Shown here one piece after another: positions 29,192 through 37,003 of a DNA stretch of 48,022 nt (position 1 is the first letter of the stretch; the number at the start of each line of letters is the position of its first letter). A program made the position numbers and the translations under genes. The stretch is taken from positions 1-48,022 of IMG/VR virus record IMGVR_UViG_3300037245_002824; one strand, given 5' to 3'. This stretch comes from a virus. The notes under the pieces were generated by a model. It worked only from the letters and a program-made list of their open reading frames with translations, was not told the DNA's origin and searched no databases.

Positions 29192-29853
29192 ATTACTACC
29201 CGGACAAACTAAAAAACGCAAACAGCATGTGCATAGCCAAAACACTAACAGCTATGGGTCTGAGTCCAGGGCAAACCCACCCGGCAAAAACCCTCTTGCT
29301 AATGATCAAAGAGGCTACCGAAATAGAAGATTATCAATACGGATATCCCCGGTGGAGCAAAAAGCAAAAACTAAAAGCCGCCGAAAAACCGATTGAACCG
29401 GGACTCACAAATGATTCATGGTGCATCTATATTCCGGAATATGTAGGTAGCCATCTTGGCTATGACACATCTATAATCAAAGATCAAGCATTCGATCCAT
29501 CAATCTCCATCCACTACACCGACGGAAACGAAATGCCGGAACTCGCCATAAAAGCAGCAGCCGAACTTGAGTTAACGAAATTTAAAGCTCAAAAATCCGC
29601 CGACGATGGTGAAATGGTTCTCGTCGCATCAACCGGCCTTTACTATAAAGAGTCTATTTACCATCGAAAAAGAAGGTATTCCGGTCACGTCGCCGTCCTT
29701 GCCCCTAATCCGGAATACTGGGAAACCGGAAAGATGATCGTCGGTCAGGTAGGCGCAAAGGGCCTAAAGTCCACAGGGTTCTGCGATCTGGATTATTGTT
29801 TTCCCGGGCATATTGTAACGCCGCCAAGATTTTTTAAACTGAGGAGATTGTAA
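29185..29853 (+). CDS. Putative cell-wall cysteine peptidase/amidase (endolysin candidate)
   Basis: 222 residues from the ATG at 29185. I do not recognise a firm family. TNDSWCIYIPEYV (Cys near residue 77) and YSGHVAVLAPNPEY (His near 171) place a Cys and a GH-x-A-V strand in the order and spacing typical of NlpC/P60 and CHAP enzymes. LVASTGLYYKES and a later CDLDYCF complete a compact alpha/beta protein. It follows the membrane proteins that look like lysis genes. No other wall hydrolase is visible in the genome, which strengthens the inference, but a non-lytic role cannot be excluded. Confidence 0.5.
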   Translation: MLDYYPDKLKNANSMCIAKTLTAMGLSPGQTHPAKTLLLMIKEATEIEDYQYGYPRWSKKQKLKAAEKPIEPGLTNDSWCIYIPEYVGSHLGYDTSIIKDQAFDPSISIHYTDGNEMPELAIKAAAELELTKFKAQKSADDGEMVLVASTGLYYKESIYHRKRRYSGHVAVLAPNPEYWETGKMIVGQVGAKGLKSTGFCDLDYCFPGHIVTPPRFFKLRRL

Positions 29854-30354
29854 ATGGGATTAGATATAACAGGCGAAAATACAGGACATAACTTAAGCAG
29901 TAATTATTCAACATTACACTATACCGTTAGGTATCTCGCTATGAAATTTTCAGGTATGCCGGATTCAATCGGAACAGATATAGATGGAAAACCAAAAGAT
30001 TCATTTTTATTTTGCATGAGTGGTCATGCCGACAAGATGGATAGAATTGATACGAATAAAATGAAAACATTTTCTTTTTCCATGGTAAGAGCCGGGTATC
30101 TTTTTCCTCAAATACTAATACATTCTGATTGTGAAGGTGAATATACTCCTGATGGAGGGATCAACATCAATAACGGCCTGATATCAGGAAATTCAATTGA
30201 ATTATTAAAGGAATTGGAAGTACTTGTAAATGAAGAGTCATACAAGAATAGCGATTCAAAACAAATACAAACATGTTATAATCACATGTTAAAGTTTTAT
30301 GAATTAGTAAAAGATGAAATTGAAAATGGTTCCGGTAGGATTATATTTTCATAA
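29854..30354 (+). CDS. Hypothetical protein of a phage-associated group
   Basis: 166 residues, adjacent to the previous stop. MGLDITG at the start and ILIHSDCEGEYTPDGG near residue 90 are phrases seen in small uncharacterised phage proteins. The rest is alpha/beta with a charged C-terminal helix. No function can be assigned. Confidence 0.7.
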   Translation: MGLDITGENTGHNLSSNYSTLHYTVRYLAMKFSGMPDSIGTDIDGKPKDSFLFCMSGHADKMDRIDTNKMKTFSFSMVRAGYLFPQILIHSDCEGEYTPDGGININNGLISGNSIELLKELEVLVNEESYKNSDSKQIQTCYNHMLKFYELVKDEIENGSGRIIFS

Positions 30355-30363
30355 AGGAGATAA

Positions 30364-30396
30364 AATGAAATATAAATTAGGTGAAAAGAGGTGCTA
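30364..30396 (+). CDS. Possible 10-residue leader peptide
   Basis: AAAGGAG precedes an ATG with ten codons. The end of this mini-ORF contains the GAGGTG ribosome site of the HTH gene at 30401, so translation through it could open or block that site. Confidence 0.3.
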
Positions 30397-30400
30397 AATT

Positions 30401-30595
30401 ATGAGATGTCTTTATTGCAGAAAGGCTTCCAGGGAAGAAATGAAAACCTTTTCGGATTGGGCAAAACATTACAAAGTGGATAAATCAAACGCTGCAAAGC
30501 GTGGGAAGAAAAACGGTATGCCTGGGGTAAAGATAGGCCCCTGCTGGATTCTCACGCCAGATGAAGCCGAACATTTTTTTAAGGAAAGGAAGTGA
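30401..30595 (+). CDS. Small HTH DNA-binding protein
   Basis: 64 residues. After an N-terminal CLYC pair, TFSDWAKHYKVDKSNAAKRGKKNG is a helix-turn-helix of the excisionase/MerR-like small-protein type, and WILTPDEAEHFFKERK resembles the closing wing-helix that ends many such proteins. It could be the regulator of one of the palindromic operators. A perfect hairpin immediately follows. Confidence 0.66.
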   Translation: MRCLYCRKASREEMKTFSDWAKHYKVDKSNAAKRGKKNGMPGVKIGPCWILTPDEAEHFFKERK

Positions 30596-30620
30596 GCTAC
30601 CGAGCAATCCTCGGTAGCTC
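30594..30620 (+). terminator. Strong hairpin after the HTH gene (terminator-like)
   Basis: GAGCTACCGAG and CTCGGTAGCTC form a perfect 11-bp stem with a 5-nt loop, overlapping the end of the HTH gene. No T tract follows, so it may be a transcript-stabilising or pausing element, or a DNA palindrome bound by a protein, rather than an intrinsic terminator. Confidence 0.6.
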
Positions 30621-30658
30621 AATAGAAGCCTAAACGACAAAATATAAGGAGATAAAAA

Positions 30659-30910
30659 ATGGATGGAGTATGGGTAATAAAACACATCGCTGATGATAAC
30701 GAGATATACTCTACTGGGTATTTCTGTATAAGCACTACAAAATGTGAGATTTTTTTCTCGTTCAATGATGTTCGGCGTTTAATATTATATAAGACAAAAT
30801 TGGAGGCACAGGAGAAAATTGATCAATATTCATTATGGGACAGCGTTAGTATTGATGTTACAAAATTAGTTCCGGCAAAGATGATCGTCAATATCGAAGA
30901 GATTAAATAA
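30659..30910 (+). CDS. Hypothetical small protein
   Basis: 83 residues behind AAGGAG. Beta-rich N-terminal half (VWVIKHIADDNEIYSTGYF) and a helical segment (KTKLEAQEKIDQY). No family recognised. Confidence 0.65.
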   Translation: MDGVWVIKHIADDNEIYSTGYFCISTTKCEIFFSFNDVRRLILYKTKLEAQEKIDQYSLWDSVSIDVTKLVPAKMIVNIEEIK

Positions 30911-30951
30911 TTTCAAACCGAGATGAAGTTAATAAAATTAAAGGAGATTAT

Positions 30952-31086
30952 ATGAAAAAATCAAAATCGAGTAAATGGAAATCAGGAACCTATTGGATAA
31001 GCCAGTATTCAAAACAGCAAAAAGGTAAAGACAAAAATACAAGAGGTGCCAGCGGTCCGGCTGGTATCAATCTACCAATAAGATAA
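30952..31086 (+). CDS. Small basic protein, 44 residues
   Basis: AAGGAG 6 nt upstream of the ATG. The product is strongly basic with many Lys, Ser and Gln (KSKSSKWKSGTYWISQ). It is the last early gene; its 3' end overlaps the convergent nuclease gene by 20 nt. Confidence 0.58.
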   Translation: MKKSKSSKWKSGTYWISQYSKQQKGKDKNTRGASGPAGINLPIR

Positions 31087-31417
31087 TTTCAAAACCGAGA
31101 TTATTTTCAGATTCTCGGACGATAAAAACCTTGAAGCCTAAACGGGTACACATTTCCGCTGCCCGTTTTTGGTTTTTCTTTATCCGATCTTTAAATCTCT
31201 TAACCTCGTAAAACTCTATATCACCACCTCCTGGGCAAGCAATACAGTCAGGTCCGCCGCCACTTTCTTTTTTGTTAATGATAGGAGGTGGGAATCCGTA
31301 AGGTACAAGTGATTTTCCGAATTTTGCAAACCCAGTATTATTATCAAATATCCTGCCCTTGGGATTTTCTTTTTGCCACCAGAGCATGAATTTGTCTTTA
31401 AGGTTTTTATGAGTCAT
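31067..31417 (-). CDS. VRR-NUC-like nuclease
   Basis: 116 residues, the last gene of the late unit. GGGPDCIACPGGGDIEFYEVKR (near 53-74) is a PD-(D/E)xK core, followed by KKNQKRAAEMCTRLGFKVFIVRE, the usual helix and strand of small VRR-NUC proteins. The N-terminal GFPPPIINK segment is also typical. Such proteins are thought to act on branched DNA or in recombination. It begins directly after the stop of the lipoprotein (TAAATG) and converges on the end of the early unit. Confidence 0.85.
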   Translation of the reverse strand: MTHKNLKDKFMLWWQKENPKGRIFDNNTGFAKFGKSLVPYGFPPPIINKKESGGGPDCIACPGGGDIEFYEVKRFKDRIKKNQKRAAEMCTRLGFKVFIVRESENNLGFEIILLVD

Positions 31418-32569
31418 TTACCAGGGGATTATTTCGGAATCACCGGCGAACACGGTAACTTCCCCGGTGATAAAACTATATTCCTTCACTTCGTTTTCGT
31501 AATTAAAATACAGGGAATCTCCGGAAATAACCGGGTTTAATTTCAAACTTGCAGCTACGCCGCTTTGCCGCATAAAGTCACCATCAAACAACCTGCGCTC
31601 GACATCTATCCGATCGACACTCGAAACGTGCCTGATCAACCATCCTGAATTGCATTCAAGCCAGTAAGTTACATCCTCTCCGCCTTCGGCGCGGATCCCG
31701 GCAGGGATCGGAAGCGGGAATTCCCCGTTCGGAAACCCATCGATAGGGTAGTCGTTATTATTCCATCCCCATAATTCGTTCGCTGTTTCCTGCAAGCCAC
31801 CTGCAGCTGTCCATGTATATCCGTTATGGCTATACCACACACCATCTGCAAGCTGCCATTTGCCACCAATAAAAAAGTTATAATTCCAACTTACATTATA
31901 ATCACCTGATGAATCAGATATAAATCCGGATAGATCGTCCAGGTCAAGATCGTAAATCACGATCCCATCCTTGACAGCTTTAGTTACTTTCTTTTGCCCT
32001 TCGATATCATGCCATGACCCTCTATCATTTTGGGCAATAGCAGCATCCGAGGCTATAAACATATCCTTCGCTTTCCACCGGTTTTGATCCCATCCGTCTT
32101 GCTCGATACCATTCCGCCATATACGGGTATGCTCCCTGTATTGTCCACCCATGGATTGTGATTGTTCTGGAGTTATGCGTTCAAGTAACCATATTTCATG
32201 CTCAATGTCCCGGCTACTTGCCGATCCTTTTACAGCGATTGCTTGAGGCCTCTTATTAAGTTTTTTATAATCATTGATTTCGCCTTCGTCGTTAAATGTT
32301 AGTAGATAATTTCCTTCCGGTCTGGATACGGAATAAGCACGTTGACCAGCCTCTTTAATCTCTCCATCAACAACCGGCCATATCGCCGATGATTTAAAAA
32401 ATAATCCATCTGTTGTTATGATCGCCATCTCTACCAGGTTGTTATCAGGTGATTTCCCGATTTCAAATGGTAACGGCGCTGTTGGTACTGGTTTTGACGG
32501 TCCGCCAGGGTCGAAACATCCTATAAACATAGTTAAACATACAATAATAATAAATAATAATTTCTTCAA
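31418..32569 (-). CDS. Large phage-encoded lipoprotein
   Basis: 383 residues. MKKLLFIIIVCLTMFIGC is a lipoprotein signal with Cys18 as the lipidation site, followed by a Gly/Pro-rich linker (DPGGPSKPVPTAPLP) and a large beta-rich, Trp-rich domain (e.g. GKWQLADGVWYSHNGYTW, ELWGWNN) that looks like repeated propeller-like blades. It is encoded between tail-fibre genes and the terminal nuclease. A lipoprotein anchored on the host surface could block the receptor and prevent superinfection, or act in lysis; it is much larger than known small exclusion lipoproteins. No family recognised. Confidence 0.75.
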   Translation of the reverse strand: MKKLLFIIIVCLTMFIGCFDPGGPSKPVPTAPLPFEIGKSPDNNLVEMAIITTDGLFFKSSAIWPVVDGEIKEAGQRAYSVSRPEGNYLLTFNDEGEINDYKKLNKRPQAIAVKGSASSRDIEHEIWLLERITPEQSQSMGGQYREHTRIWRNGIEQDGWDQNRWKAKDMFIASDAAIAQNDRGSWHDIEGQKKVTKAVKDGIVIYDLDLDDLSGFISDSSGDYNVSWNYNFFIGGKWQLADGVWYSHNGYTWTAAGGLQETANELWGWNNNDYPIDGFPNGEFPLPIPAGIRAEGGEDVTYWLECNSGWLIRHVSSVDRIDVERRLFDGDFMRQSGVAASLKLNPVISGDSLYFNYENEVKEYSFITGEVTVFAGDSEIIPW

Positions 32570-32570
32570 T

Positions 32571-33119
32571 TTATTCTCCTTTTGGTTTCACCATCTTAAA
32601 TGGTGTTAAGGTTATATTATAACCATTTCCGATGTCTTCTGCAACTATGCCGAGAGCAAAAAGAGGTTTTAATTTCCGTATAGCTGCTCTGATTTCTAAA
32701 CTTTGATCTTCAGTGATTATAATTTCACCTGGCCCAGGCGTGAAATATACAGGATCTGCCATCAACTCATTTTTTTTATCAATCAGTTTTTTTGCAAGAG
32801 GTTTGATTTTTAATAGCGATTCATTCCAACCGCTTTCAATTAACTGTTTATCCGCAATTAGTTTTTTGATATAACCATGGTTTGGGCGTTTGACATTAAG
32901 GGCAGCATTTATTTTTATCAACCCCTCTTTTATTTTCTGTTTGTCGGCGTTGATATCAGATTGTATTTTTTTAATCTCTGTCGAGATCTCTGATTTAAGC
33001 AAAATAGGTTCTATCTTTTTTCTTGTTGCTGCCGGGTCTATCTGAGGGGTATCAAATCCAGATACTGCGTTAATCAACACACCGTTAATTTCAATCGTTT
33101 TAAATAATACTGTTTTCAT
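32571..33119 (-). CDS. Tail-fibre-associated protein, chaperone or fibre part
   Basis: 182 residues, one base after the lipoprotein start and one before the fibre stop. A long Lys-rich helical region (residues 30-110) suggests a coiled coil, flanked by beta segments (TVLFKTIEINGVLINAVSGF, and NITLTPFKMVKP). The position right after the fibre gene is where fibre-assembly proteins lie, but the sequence is not a recognised member of that family. Confidence 0.55.
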   Translation of the reverse strand: MKTVLFKTIEINGVLINAVSGFDTPQIDPAATRKKIEPILLKSEISTEIKKIQSDINADKQKIKEGLIKINAALNVKRPNHGYIKKLIADKQLIESGWNESLLKIKPLAKKLIDKKNELMADPVYFTPGPGEIIITEDQSLEIRAAIRKLKPLFALGIVAEDIGNGYNITLTPFKMVKPKGE

Positions 33120-33120
33120 T

Positions 33121-33882
33121 TTAATACCTTATCCCATGTCTTACTGCAAGATTTACCATTCTCGATTCGACTGATGTCCGAGGTATCCCGTTGACACCAT
33201 CAGTGGTGGGACTCCTAACCATATCAGGATCAACAGTATCAAATATAGCACCACCGCTTTTCTGCTCCGTGGAAATTAAACTACCAGAACCACCATTAAT
33301 AATACCATGATAGTGGCCTTGTATAGCATCAAGCTGAGTGCTACCAACATCTCTACTTGCACCGTCAGGGTCAATGCTCGCAGCCGGATCCAGTCCACGA
33401 AGAACCTTTCCTCTTGTATCAGGTAGCACCATAAATGCCCCGGCTGTATCCCTGGTAACACCTCCAGCATCGGAAGTTTTATAAAACGCTGAAGCTGTGG
33501 GATTATCACCATCACCAACATATACAGCCGCTACTAATTCGGTGTATGAACTGATTGTAATAACCTGCCCATTAAGTAACAAAACCCTGTCACCTGTAAC
33601 TCCCGGATCACTATTTTTATACCAATCGACCCCCTCGCCCGGACCTCCACAAATCCTCCGCATAGCTTCCAGGATTTGAGATGTCCCTGGCGCTTCTGTT
33701 ACACTGTCGGGTGTTAAACCTGCTGCATCAAGTAATGCATATTGGCTGCCGATAGCCTGATCTAATAACAATTTTACCACCTCTGTACCATCCCCACTAC
33801 CTGCTCCGGTTGCATTAACAGCTAACGTCAATGGAAATGGCTGTCCGTTTGTATTGACAAATGCAGCTAAGTAATCTATCAT
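33121..33882 (-). CDS. Tail fibre / receptor-binding protein
   Basis: 253 residues from the ATG at 33882, which has GGAG at good spacing. The C terminus has the tail-collar/fibre-tip wording: VLRGLDPAASIDPD, GSTQLDAIQGHYHGI (near 185) and ESRMVNLAVRHGIRY as the last residues. The N-terminal LAAFVNTNGQPFPLTL may be the baseplate attachment. It is short, so the fibre is probably a stubby spike-like adhesin. Likely host-range determinant. Confidence 0.83.
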   Translation of the reverse strand: MIDYLAAFVNTNGQPFPLTLAVNATGAGSGDGTEVVKLLLDQAIGSQYALLDAAGLTPDSVTEAPGTSQILEAMRRICGGPGEGVDWYKNSDPGVTGDRVLLLNGQVITISSYTELVAAVYVGDGDNPTASAFYKTSDAGGVTRDTAGAFMVLPDTRGKVLRGLDPAASIDPDGASRDVGSTQLDAIQGHYHGIINGGSGSLISTEQKSGGAIFDTVDPDMVRSPTTDGVNGIPRTSVESRMVNLAVRHGIRY

Positions 33883-33893
33883 TTTTAATCTCC

Positions 33894-34694
33894 TTATGTG
33901 AAAGTGGCTACAATTCCGGCCCATGAATGGAGGGATTTGTAGCCTAAAATTATTTTTTCGAACTCTTCTATTCGTTCCGACGGGATGCTGGCTTGCTCGA
34001 TATTTGTTAAAGCACCGCTCCCGTCACGAGTGGCATCCCCTCCGACAAAAAAAATGAACGGCCATGCATCGGGATTTGTCGGGATGGGGAATTCCTGTCG
34101 ATCTCTGCGAAGTTGATCGAACCTACCGCAATAAAGCTCTGGGTCACCTGCGTAAGAGTTAGGCCCTCCAGCTTCTGATAAATATAATGGTGACTGCTCG
34201 AAAACAGGCCCGTTAACAAGAAGGTAACCACCTATTCTGCCGGCATATGCACCTGGGTCTCCAGCAAAAGCATTTAGAGGGTCACCGCAAACAAGTTGAA
34301 ACGATTGATCTAAAAATATTGCAGGATCAACTGCAGGTGAATTGATATGGACCTGCACGTCGAAACCCGAATCAATAAGATCGGATTGGAGACCGGAAGC
34401 CCCACCTGTTCCGCCACGTTTAAATATCTGTACGGCGAGTTGATCTCTTCGAACTGATTCTGAAAGATTTGTCCGCGATAGAATACCGAAATCTTTTTCT
34501 AGATCTGATAACTGGGTTGTTAAAAATGGATTTCTAACATTTGCCGATGCATCAATAAATGTTTTTACAGGAATAAATGAATTTGATAATCCATCTAAAA
34601 ATAGATCGTATCCAGCGCCGTCCTTTGGTTGCCACTTAGGACCCGGTGGTAGAGTTGTGTCAAATATTTGTCTTAATATATTAGGTTGTGACAT
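33894..34694 (-). CDS. Baseplate protein, Mu gp48 / DUF2313-like
   Basis: 266 residues. The N-terminal DTTLPPGPKWQPKDGAGYDLFLDGLS and the LRRDQLAVQIFKRGG-like segment near 85 fit the gp48/YmfQ group, which connects baseplate and fibres in Mu-like tails. It overlaps gp47 by 14 nt and precedes the fibre, the Mu order. Middle repeats of the AGDPGAYAGR / AGDPELYCGR type are notable. Confidence 0.75.
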   Translation of the reverse strand: MSQPNILRQIFDTTLPPGPKWQPKDGAGYDLFLDGLSNSFIPVKTFIDASANVRNPFLTTQLSDLEKDFGILSRTNLSESVRRDQLAVQIFKRGGTGGASGLQSDLIDSGFDVQVHINSPAVDPAIFLDQSFQLVCGDPLNAFAGDPGAYAGRIGGYLLVNGPVFEQSPLYLSEAGGPNSYAGDPELYCGRFDQLRRDRQEFPIPTNPDAWPFIFFVGGDATRDGSGALTNIEQASIPSERIEEFEKIILGYKSLHSWAGIVATFT

Positions 34695-35859
34695 ATTTCA
34701 CCCCCCCGCTTTTCGCTGTTTTTCCTGGCAGCAGGGTATATGATGGTATTGATGTATCCACTACATCGGCAAATGCGACGCCTTCCGCGGTACCACCAAA
34801 CGCTTTTATAATATCCTGAACTACATCACTAACTGATAAATCTGTGATTGTGTCGCGCCTGTCTATCTCAGAATCTATGCCAGGTACATATGGCACTATT
34901 CCGCGAGAGTATGATTCAAGAGCTGTTTCTATTTCTGTTTTTACCTGAGCTTCAACGCTCGCGCTGACATTTAGATTTCTGATTTCAAAAAATAGAGAAA
35001 CCCTTGATATCGGCCGAACGAATAAAGTATCATCTGTAATTCCGAGAGGTACATTATCTTCACTGGTTAGTTGATCTGTATTAATGTAATCTCTAACATC
35101 ATCAAGCATGGTTTGCGGCGGTATTCCATCCGGATCAATCGATGTTTCAGCTTCGACATAAACCGTTCTTGATGGAGGTGGGACTATTACATCATCTGGG
35201 TCACCTGAATATGGATACACTCTTTTCACCCCAGCAACACCGGTGCCCCATTTCCTATAGTCGGCAGCGTTACCACCACCGCCCTCAGTTCTTATTTCTG
35301 ACAGGACCCTTTCCCGGTAAACATCGTCCGTTTCGATATCTGCTCCGATTGTAACGATCGCTGTTATGGTTGCTATCGATTCAGCTCCCGGTATTTGAGT
35401 TCCTATAGTGAGTGTATTTGCAACGTCGAGGTTTCCGGATGACCCCGGTGATTGAGCTGTAACATCAAAGGTTGCAATACCTCCGGCGGCCGTTGACGAT
35501 GTGTTAGAAAAATATATCAACCCGTTTGCTTCGCCGGTAAAATCCGTTCCTATTGGAATTATAGTTCCATCTGCAGCTGGTATAGTGACCGCGAAAACAG
35601 CGGCCTCGGCAGGTTTGCGGATTACTCTATAGTTTATACCGATCGTATCAAGCCCTGGCCCTGTTGCCGTAAGGGCGAATGTTTGGAGTATACGATCTAT
35701 GACAAGACGATATATTGGAGCAATCACCATAGCAAGTTGGGCTGATAATACTTTAGTAAATGATCTCTCTGATGTTGGAGTGTCTTGATTAAGAGCTGCT
35801 TCGAATGCTGCAATTGCTTGATCTGTGAGTTGTTGTGTGGTTGGTATTAATATTGGCAT
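34681..35859 (-). CDS. Baseplate wedge protein J (Mu gp47-like)
   Basis: 392 residues from the ATG at 35859, chosen because AGGAG precedes it. A baseplate J protein: SERSFTKVLSAQLAMV near the N terminus, TATGPGLDTIGINY, TDDVYRERVLSEIRTEGGGGNAADYRKWG (near 200) and the C-terminal IVPYVPGIDSEIDRRDTITDLSVSDVVQDI. It forms the wedges that trigger sheath contraction. Confidence 0.9.
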   Translation of the reverse strand: MPILIPTTQQLTDQAIAAFEAALNQDTPTSERSFTKVLSAQLAMVIAPIYRLVIDRILQTFALTATGPGLDTIGINYRVIRKPAEAAVFAVTIPAADGTIIPIGTDFTGEANGLIYFSNTSSTAAGGIATFDVTAQSPGSSGNLDVANTLTIGTQIPGAESIATITAIVTIGADIETDDVYRERVLSEIRTEGGGGNAADYRKWGTGVAGVKRVYPYSGDPDDVIVPPPSRTVYVEAETSIDPDGIPPQTMLDDVRDYINTDQLTSEDNVPLGITDDTLFVRPISRVSLFFEIRNLNVSASVEAQVKTEIETALESYSRGIVPYVPGIDSEIDRRDTITDLSVSDVVQDIIKAFGGTAEGVAFADVVDTSIPSYTLLPGKTAKSGGVKYVTT

Positions 35860-35860
35860 C

Positions 35861-36295
35861 TTAGCTCCTTTTGTATGCCGGGTGAACAGCTTGGTTAATC
35901 CAGTTTTGACCGTTGCCTGATAATATAAGTTCCTGGATGTTTTTTCCAGGTGGTTCAATCAAAAAAACTGCTTTTATTCTGGTGCTTTTTGGATTGGTGA
36001 TTGTTGCGGTAACCTTTCCGAAAGCGGCGGATGAAAGCGCGGCTTCACCGGCTTGCCTGATATTATTTAGAGTGGTTACTGTTATACTACCAGATGCGGA
36101 ATCTATGTAATCCGAACCTATTTGACTTTCAGGAGATAGAAAAAAATTACCTGTCCACCCCGGTTTTGTGAGTAGTGAAATCTCCGCTTGATTTTCGAGG
36201 CCCTGGTCCATTTCTGATTGACCATCAACCCATTTTAGATATGATCCATCTACGCTTTGATATAGTCTGGGGTCTCCCTCAAATCTATTCATCAT
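35861..36295 (-). CDS. Baseplate protein, Mu gp46 / GpW-gp25-like
   Basis: 144 residues; start at 36295 or 36292, overlapping the zinc-ribbon gene. LENQAEISLLTKPGWTGNFF (near 35-55) is the gp46 signature, and the rest is beta-rich with AGEAALSSAAFGKV. It lies between gp45-like and gp47-like genes as in Mu. Confidence 0.82.
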   Translation of the reverse strand: MMNRFEGDPRLYQSVDGSYLKWVDGQSEMDQGLENQAEISLLTKPGWTGNFFLSPESQIGSDYIDSASGSITVTTLNNIRQAGEAALSSAAFGKVTATITNPKSTRIKAVFLIEPPGKNIQELILSGNGQNWINQAVHPAYKRS

Positions 36296-36413
36296 CTTCA
36301 TCCTCGAAATAGATATCCACACTTCCGCAATTTGGACAATATTCAACGCTCACTTCTGGTAGATTATCCATAATAATTTTAAACTGCTGTTTGCATTCTG
36401 GGCAATAATACAT
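36285..36413 (-). CDS. Small zinc-ribbon protein in the baseplate operon
   Basis: 42 residues behind AGGAG. CPEC near the N terminus and CPNCG near residue 27 make a complete zinc ribbon; the tail is acidic. It overlaps the start of the gp46-like gene by 11 nt and so may regulate its translation, as Mu Com does for mom, which is also a small zinc-finger translational activator. That parallel is an analogy only. Confidence 0.68.
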   Translation of the reverse strand: MYYCPECKQQFKIIMDNLPEVSVEYCPNCGSVDIYFEDEDDE

Positions 36414-36460
36414 GTTATTTTATCTCCTAAATTATCATATTCACCACGTCGCGCAAATGA

Positions 36461-37003
36461 TCATGGTAGTTTTACGGTGGGAACCTCTGCCCCTGATATG
36501 TCCACTGTTACCGTTGGGGCAGATCCGACACCTGTACCCGTTGGAATGGGTGGGCTTGGCCCCGGTGAATATACGTGAGCGTGACCGGTAATCGCCCCGG
36601 CTATAGCGGTATTTATTGAGCTGACCATGTTGGAAATGGCCGATTGTAGATCTCCAAAAGAGACCGCACTGTCAGCACTTCCATTAATCTCGATTGTTCC
36701 ATCTTTTTTTAAATATAAAGTTGCTTTTTTCCCTGTTTCGTCCTGACTGTAAAGCAGTTTTTCGCCCTCTCCGATCGTCGGTTCTATAGTGTCCTGGAAG
36801 GCGATAGCTATCTTGTATCCGCTGCCTGGGGCTAAAATCTCCACACGGGAACCCTTTGCGGGGATTGATTCATCTCCGGGTGGTGTCATCAACTCTACGG
36901 TTTCTATATTTTCAGGGGTTGATAATTCTACCTGAAGCAACACAACTTTATTTTTTCCGTTCCCATTTTTTGATATCTTATGTCCTCTGACTATACCTAT
37001 CAT
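36461..37003 (-). CDS. Baseplate spike protein, Mu gp45-like
   Basis: 180 residues from the ATG at 37003. An N-terminal OB-like fold, a middle beta-helix stretch (KKATLYLKKDGTIEINGSADS) and the C-terminal GHAHVYSPGPSPPIPTGTG...PTVTV are typical of the gp45 membrane-piercing spike. It follows the hub gene with a 4-nt overlap. Confidence 0.85.
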   Translation of the reverse strand: MIGIVRGHKISKNGNGKNKVVLLQVELSTPENIETVELMTPPGDESIPAKGSRVEILAPGSGYKIAIAFQDTIEPTIGEGEKLLYSQDETGKKATLYLKKDGTIEINGSADSAVSFGDLQSAISNMVSSINTAIAGAITGHAHVYSPGPSPPIPTGTGVGSAPTVTVDISGAEVPTVKLP

